In this document: positions 61,109-64,000 of the stretch, piece after piece
Layout of the letters: every line of letters starts with the position of its first letter
Position numbering within the stretch: the first letter of the stretch is position 1
NCBI RefSeq assembly: GCF_001650405.1
Contig: NZ_LWCU01000053.1
Coordinates: forward strand, 90,346 to 154,345
DNA from: Microbacterium sp. H83
GTDB lineage: Bacteria > Actinomycetota > Actinomycetes > Actinomycetales > Microbacteriaceae
Direction of reading: 5' to 3'
DNA length: 64,000 nucleotides
Made by a program: the position numbers and the translations under genes
The notes under the pieces: model-generated
Databases searched by the model: none
The model's input: only the letters and a program-made list of their open reading frames with translations
Told to the model about the DNA's origin: nothing

Positions 61109-62658
61109 GCGCTCTCGTCCCTCTCCTCGTAGCCCTGCCGCTGCTCGGCGCCGCCGTCACGCTCATCTTCGGACGCAATCCGCGTCTGCAGGCGTTCGTC
61201 ACCGTCGCCACCCTCGCCGTCGTCTCCGTGATCGCGGCCGTGCTGCTGTTCGCCGTCGACGCGGGTGCTCCGCTGGCCGTCTCGGTGGGCGGCTGGCCGG
61301 TCCCGTTCGGGATCGTGCTCTACGTCGACCGGCTGGCCGCGCTCCTCGTGCTCATCTCGAGCATCGTGCTGCTGGCGGTCCTCCTCTTCTCGATCGGTCA
61401 GGGTGCCGCCGACGGCACGGACGAGACCCCCATCTCGATCTTCAACCCGTCGTACCTGATCCTCGCCGCGGGCATCTTCAACGCCTTCATCGCGGGCGAT
61501 CTGTTCAACCTCTACGTCGGCTTCGAGATCCTGCTCGTCGCCTCGTACGTGCTCATCACACTCGGCAGCACCGAATCCCGCATCCGCACCGGCGCGGTCT
61601 ACATCGTCGTGTCGCTCGTGTCGTCGATCCTGTTCCTCGCGTCGATCGCGATGATCTACGGCGCGCTCGGCACCGTCAACATGGCGCAGATCGCCGAGCG
61701 CATGACGGAGCTTCCGCAGGAGACGCAGCTCGTGCTGCACCTCATGCTCGTGGTGGCGTTCGGCATCAAGGCGGCCATCTTCCCGGTGTCGTTCTGGCTG
61801 CCCGACTCGTACCCCACCGCTCCGGCTCCGGTCACCGCCGTCTTCGCCGGACTGCTGACGAAGGTCGGCGTGTACGCGCTGATCCGCACCGAGACCCAGC
61901 TGTTCGCCGAGAACAGCATCGACACCCTGCTGCTGATCATCGCGCTGGCGACGATGGTGGTCGGGGTGCTCGGCGCCGTCGCGCAGGCCGAGCTCAAGAG
62001 GATCCTGTCGTTCACCCTCGTGAGCCACGTCGGCTACATGATCTTCGGACTCGCGATCGCCACGCCCGCGGCGATCGGTGCGACGGTGTACTACATCGTC
62101 CACCACATCATCGTGCAGACGACGCTGTTCCTCTCGGTCGGCCTCGTCGAGCGCCGCGCGGGCAGCACGTCGATCCTGCGCGTCAAGGGCCTGCTCAAGG
62201 TCGCGCCCGTGATCGCCGTACTCTACTTCATCCCCGCGATCAACCTGGGCGGGCTCCCCCCGTTCTCCGGCTTCATCGGCAAGTTCGCACTGTTCGAGGC
62301 CGCTGCCTCCGTGGGTACGCCGCTCATGATCGTGCTGATCTTCGGCGGCATCGTCACCTCGCTCCTCACCCTCTACGCGCTGATGCGCGCCTGGAACCTC
62401 GCGTTCTGGCGGGAGGAGGAGGACTCGACCGAGACCGAAGGCCGCATCTCGCACCTCGGCAACGCGCCCGCCGCCGACGAGCAGCAGGAGCGCCGTCGCA
62501 TCCCGAAGATCATGACCGTCGCGACGGCCGGGATGGTCGGCGTCACCGTGGCGCTGACGGTCTTCGCCGGACCGCTGTACGCGCTGTGCGACCGGATCGG
62601 CGAGGCGCTGCTCAACCCGGTGAGTCTCGTGCAGCTCGAAGACGAGGTGGACGGATGA
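61105..62658 (+). CDS. mrpD: Na+/H+ antiporter subunit D
   Basis: A 517-residue NuoN/ND2-like channel subunit with 14 or so helices. Conserved elements are FEILLVASYVLITLG (Glu), FGIKAAIFPVSFWLPDSYPT (Lys), LKRILSFTLVSHVGYM and the carboxy-proximal NLGGLPPFSGFIGKF. A charged cytoplasmic tail region (EEEDSTETEGR and on) precedes the last helix. It is part of the Mrp complex and is coupled to genes on both sides by 4-bp overlaps. Confidence 0.97.
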   Translation: MSALVPLLVALPLLGAAVTLIFGRNPRLQAFVTVATLAVVSVIAAVLLFAVDAGAPLAVSVGGWPVPFGIVLYVDRLAALLVLISSIVLLAVLLFSIGQGAADGTDETPISIFNPSYLILAAGIFNAFIAGDLFNLYVGFEILLVASYVLITLGSTESRIRTGAVYIVVSLVSSILFLASIAMIYGALGTVNMAQIAERMTELPQETQLVLHLMLVVAFGIKAAIFPVSFWLPDSYPTAPAPVTAVFAGLLTKVGVYALIRTETQLFAENSIDTLLLIIALATMVVGVLGAVAQAELKRILSFTLVSHVGYMIFGLAIATPAAIGATVYYIVHHIIVQTTLFLSVGLVERRAGSTSILRVKGLLKVAPVIAVLYFIPAINLGGLPPFSGFIGKFALFEAAASVGTPLMIVLIFGGIVTSLLTLYALMRAWNLAFWREEEDSTETEGRISHLGNAPAADEQQERRRIPKIMTVATAGMVGVTVALTVFAGPLYALCDRIGEALLNPVSLVQLEDEVDG

Positions 62659-63272
62659 GCCCCACCGAGACCGGCCGCCACTTCTGGCGCGACCTGCGCG
62701 TGCAGCTGCCCTTCCTGGCGTGGCTCGTCGTGCTGTGGATGCTGCTGTGGGGCCAGTTCACGGTGCTGGCCTTCCTCAGCGGTCTCGTCGTCGCCGTCTT
62801 CGTGACCAGGGTCTTCCGCCTGCCGACGGTGGAGCTGTCCGGGCGGATAAACCTCTGGTTCGCGGCGCTGCTGGTGATCCAGTTCCTCTTCGCGATGCTG
62901 CGCGGCGCGCTCTCGGTGACGGCCCAGGTCTTCGATCTCCGACGGCAGCCCGGTGCGGCGATCATCGCCGTTCCGCTGAAGTACGCGGACGACCTGATGA
63001 TGACGCACGTGTCCGTCGTGTCGTCGCTGATCCCGGGTTCGCTGATTGTCGAGGCCGACCGCGATCGGCAGATCCTGTATCTGCACGTGATCGGCGTCCG
63101 CAGCCTCGAGGACGTCGAGAAGCAGCGTGCGGGTGTGCTCCGGTGGGAGCGACGGATCGTGCGTGCGCTCGGCGCGCCGGAGCAGTACCGTGCCCTCAAG
63201 GCCGATGAGCGAGCGGCGCGTGCCGATGTGCCCGGCCGGAATGCCGGATCGTCGAAGGGCGGTGTCCGATGA
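62655..63272 (+). CDS. mrpE: Na+/H+ antiporter subunit E
   Basis: A 205-residue protein with two or three N-terminal helices (LPFLAWLVVLWMLLWGQF and FLFAMLRGALSVT) and the MrpE cytoplasmic domain with SSLIPGSLIVEADRDRQILYLHVI. MrpE stabilises or regulates the antiporter. The C-terminal 35 residues are charged. It is coupled by ATGA to mrpD and mrpF. Confidence 0.96.
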   Translation: MSPTETGRHFWRDLRVQLPFLAWLVVLWMLLWGQFTVLAFLSGLVVAVFVTRVFRLPTVELSGRINLWFAALLVIQFLFAMLRGALSVTAQVFDLRRQPGAAIIAVPLKYADDLMMTHVSVVSSLIPGSLIVEADRDRQILYLHVIGVRSLEDVEKQRAGVLRWERRIVRALGAPEQYRALKADERAARADVPGRNAGSSKGGVR

Positions 63273-63538
63273 ACGTGCTGCTCATGGCCATCATGGTCGT
63301 GTTCGGAGTCGCCGCGATCCTGACGATCATCCGCATCGTGCGCGGGCCGTCGATCCTCGACCGCGCCGTCGCGTCGGACGTGCTGCTCACCGAGGTGATG
63401 TGCGTGCTCGGTGCGGAGATGGCGATCAACGGGCACACCCGCAACATCCCGGTGATGCTCATCATCGCCGCTGTCGGGGTGTTCGGCTCCATCGCCGTCG
63501 CCCGGTTCGTCGCGAGAAGGGACAACACGACGCCATGA
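63269..63538 (+). CDS. mrpF: Na+/H+ antiporter subunit F
   Basis: An 89-residue protein with three helices. The conserved segment IRIVRGPSILDRAVASDVLL carries the Arg-Gly-Pro and Asp-Arg residues of MrpF. It is a small membrane subunit of the Mrp complex. It overlaps mrpE and mrpG by 4 bp each. Confidence 0.96.
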   Translation: MNVLLMAIMVVFGVAAILTIIRIVRGPSILDRAVASDVLLTEVMCVLGAEMAINGHTRNIPVMLIIAAVGVFGSIAVARFVARRDNTTP

Positions 63539-64000
63539 ACGTCTTCGGTCTCAGCATCCCCGACGCGGTCGTCGACGTCGCGGTCCTCGTCCTCATCCTC
63601 CTGGGCGCGATCCTGTGCCTCTCGGCGGCGGTGGGTCTGCTGCGGTTCCGCGACGTGCCCTCGCGTCTGCATGCCGCGACCAAGCCGCAGGTGCTCGGCC
63701 TCGTGCTGATCTGCCTCGCGATCGCGCTGTCCATGCGTACAGTCGGCGGCATCCTCGTCGGACTCGCCCTCGTCGCCCCGGTGGTGCTCATGCAGTTCGC
63801 CACCGCGCCGCTCTCGGCGCACATCGTCGGTCGACAGGCCTACCGCAACGGCACGACGGACGAGCGGAGCCTCGTCGTCGACGAGCTCGCCGACTCGAAG
63901 CAGACCCACCGCCGCCGAGAGGCACAGGATCGCGCCCAGGAGGATGAGGACGAGGACCGCGACGTCGACGACCGCGTCGGGGATGCTGAGACCGAAGACG
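63535..64000 (+). CDS. mrpG: Na+/H+ antiporter subunit G (3' end unreliable)
   Basis: The first 120 or so residues are a full MrpG with three helices, SAAVGLLRFRDVPSRLHAATK and GGILVGLALVAPVV. The frame stays open to the window end, but from 63899 on the DNA is the exact reverse complement of 63540-63641. The tail after residue 121 (KQTHRRREAQDRAQEDEDED) is therefore antisense of the gene's own start and probably not real. The true C-terminus is outside the data or lost. Confidence 0.9.
   Translation, partial: MNVFGLSIPDAVVDVAVLVLILLGAILCLSAAVGLLRFRDVPSRLHAATKPQVLGLVLICLAIALSMRTVGGILVGLALVAPVVLMQFATAPLSAHIVGRQAYRNGTTDERSLVVDELADSKQTHRRREAQDRAQEDEDEDRDVDDRVGDAETED
63540..64000. repeat. 102-bp perfect inverted repeat ending at the window edge
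   Basis: Bases 63540-63641 are an exact inverse of 63899-64000, separated by 257 bases. The inner ends stop matching at 63642/63898. The outer end coincides with the edge of the window, so the repeat may be longer beyond it. Confidence 0.95.

Noticed and set aside
63540..64000. A linear replicon hairpin end
   Set aside because: The inverted copy lies inside a conserved coding gene and has a 257-base spacer; an assembly fold-back or a local duplication is a simpler reading.

Overview
The window is high-GC DNA from an actinobacterium, most probably a Microbacterium or close Microbacteriaceae relative. The evidence is the codon and GC style, the cyclophilin-rhomboid-crgA-sortase E-trpG-pknB block, a NucS mismatch endonuclease, a fused MrpA/MrpB antiporter subunit, and many apparently leaderless genes with a TANNNT box exactly 6 nt before the start codon. 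In actinobacteria the crgA/pknB block usually lies near the replication origin. A cluster of DnaA-box-like sites sits just upstream of crgA here.

Layout: 1-4 kb is the 3' part of a large secreted, sortase-anchored GH92 alpha-mannosidase. 4.1-7.4 kb holds small metabolic genes (M24 peptidase, DUF1801, Nudix, YbaK). 7.5-11.1 kb holds ppiA, a rhomboid protease, crgA, a class E sortase and trpG. 11.1-20.0 kb is the conserved growth and division operon fhaA-fhaB-pstP-rodA-pbpA-pknA-pknB on the minus strand. A tRNA-Leu(CAG) follows at 20.4 kb. 20.5-26.9 kb is mostly small membrane proteins, a YtrA-like GntR regulator, a GNAT enzyme and a siderophore-interacting flavoprotein.

26.94-34.14 kb is the most unusual region: a lower-GC island of about 7.2 kb bounded by a perfect 16-bp direct repeat. 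It encodes a Nudix hydrolase, a UGT-like glycosyltransferase, a Gfo/Idh-type dehydrogenase, a DegT/StrS aminotransferase, a formyltransferase fused to a SAMHD1-like HD domain, and a second glycosyltransferase-like protein. It looks like a transferred aminosugar (or aminocyclitol) pathway. No integrase or transposase is visible in it.

34.1-37.1 kb has an aldo/keto reductase, two acidic small proteins, an Arr rifampin ADP-ribosyltransferase and a Pr6Pr membrane protein. 37.2-45.3 kb is a hexuronate catabolic cluster (UxuB, ManD, KdgK, Eda, a dehydrogenase and a transporter) with a divergent LacI regulator. 45.3-57.2 kb is a mixed accessory stretch: a racemase, a MarR regulator with a frameshifted efflux pump, a shikimate dehydrogenase, a 6C-like small RNA, a cold-shock protein, NucS, a LacI/MFS pair and remnants of decayed genes beside rhaM. 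57.3 kb to the end is the mrp Na+/H+ antiporter operon. The last 102 bases are an exact inverted copy of the start of mrpG, which suggests an assembly fold-back or a contig end.
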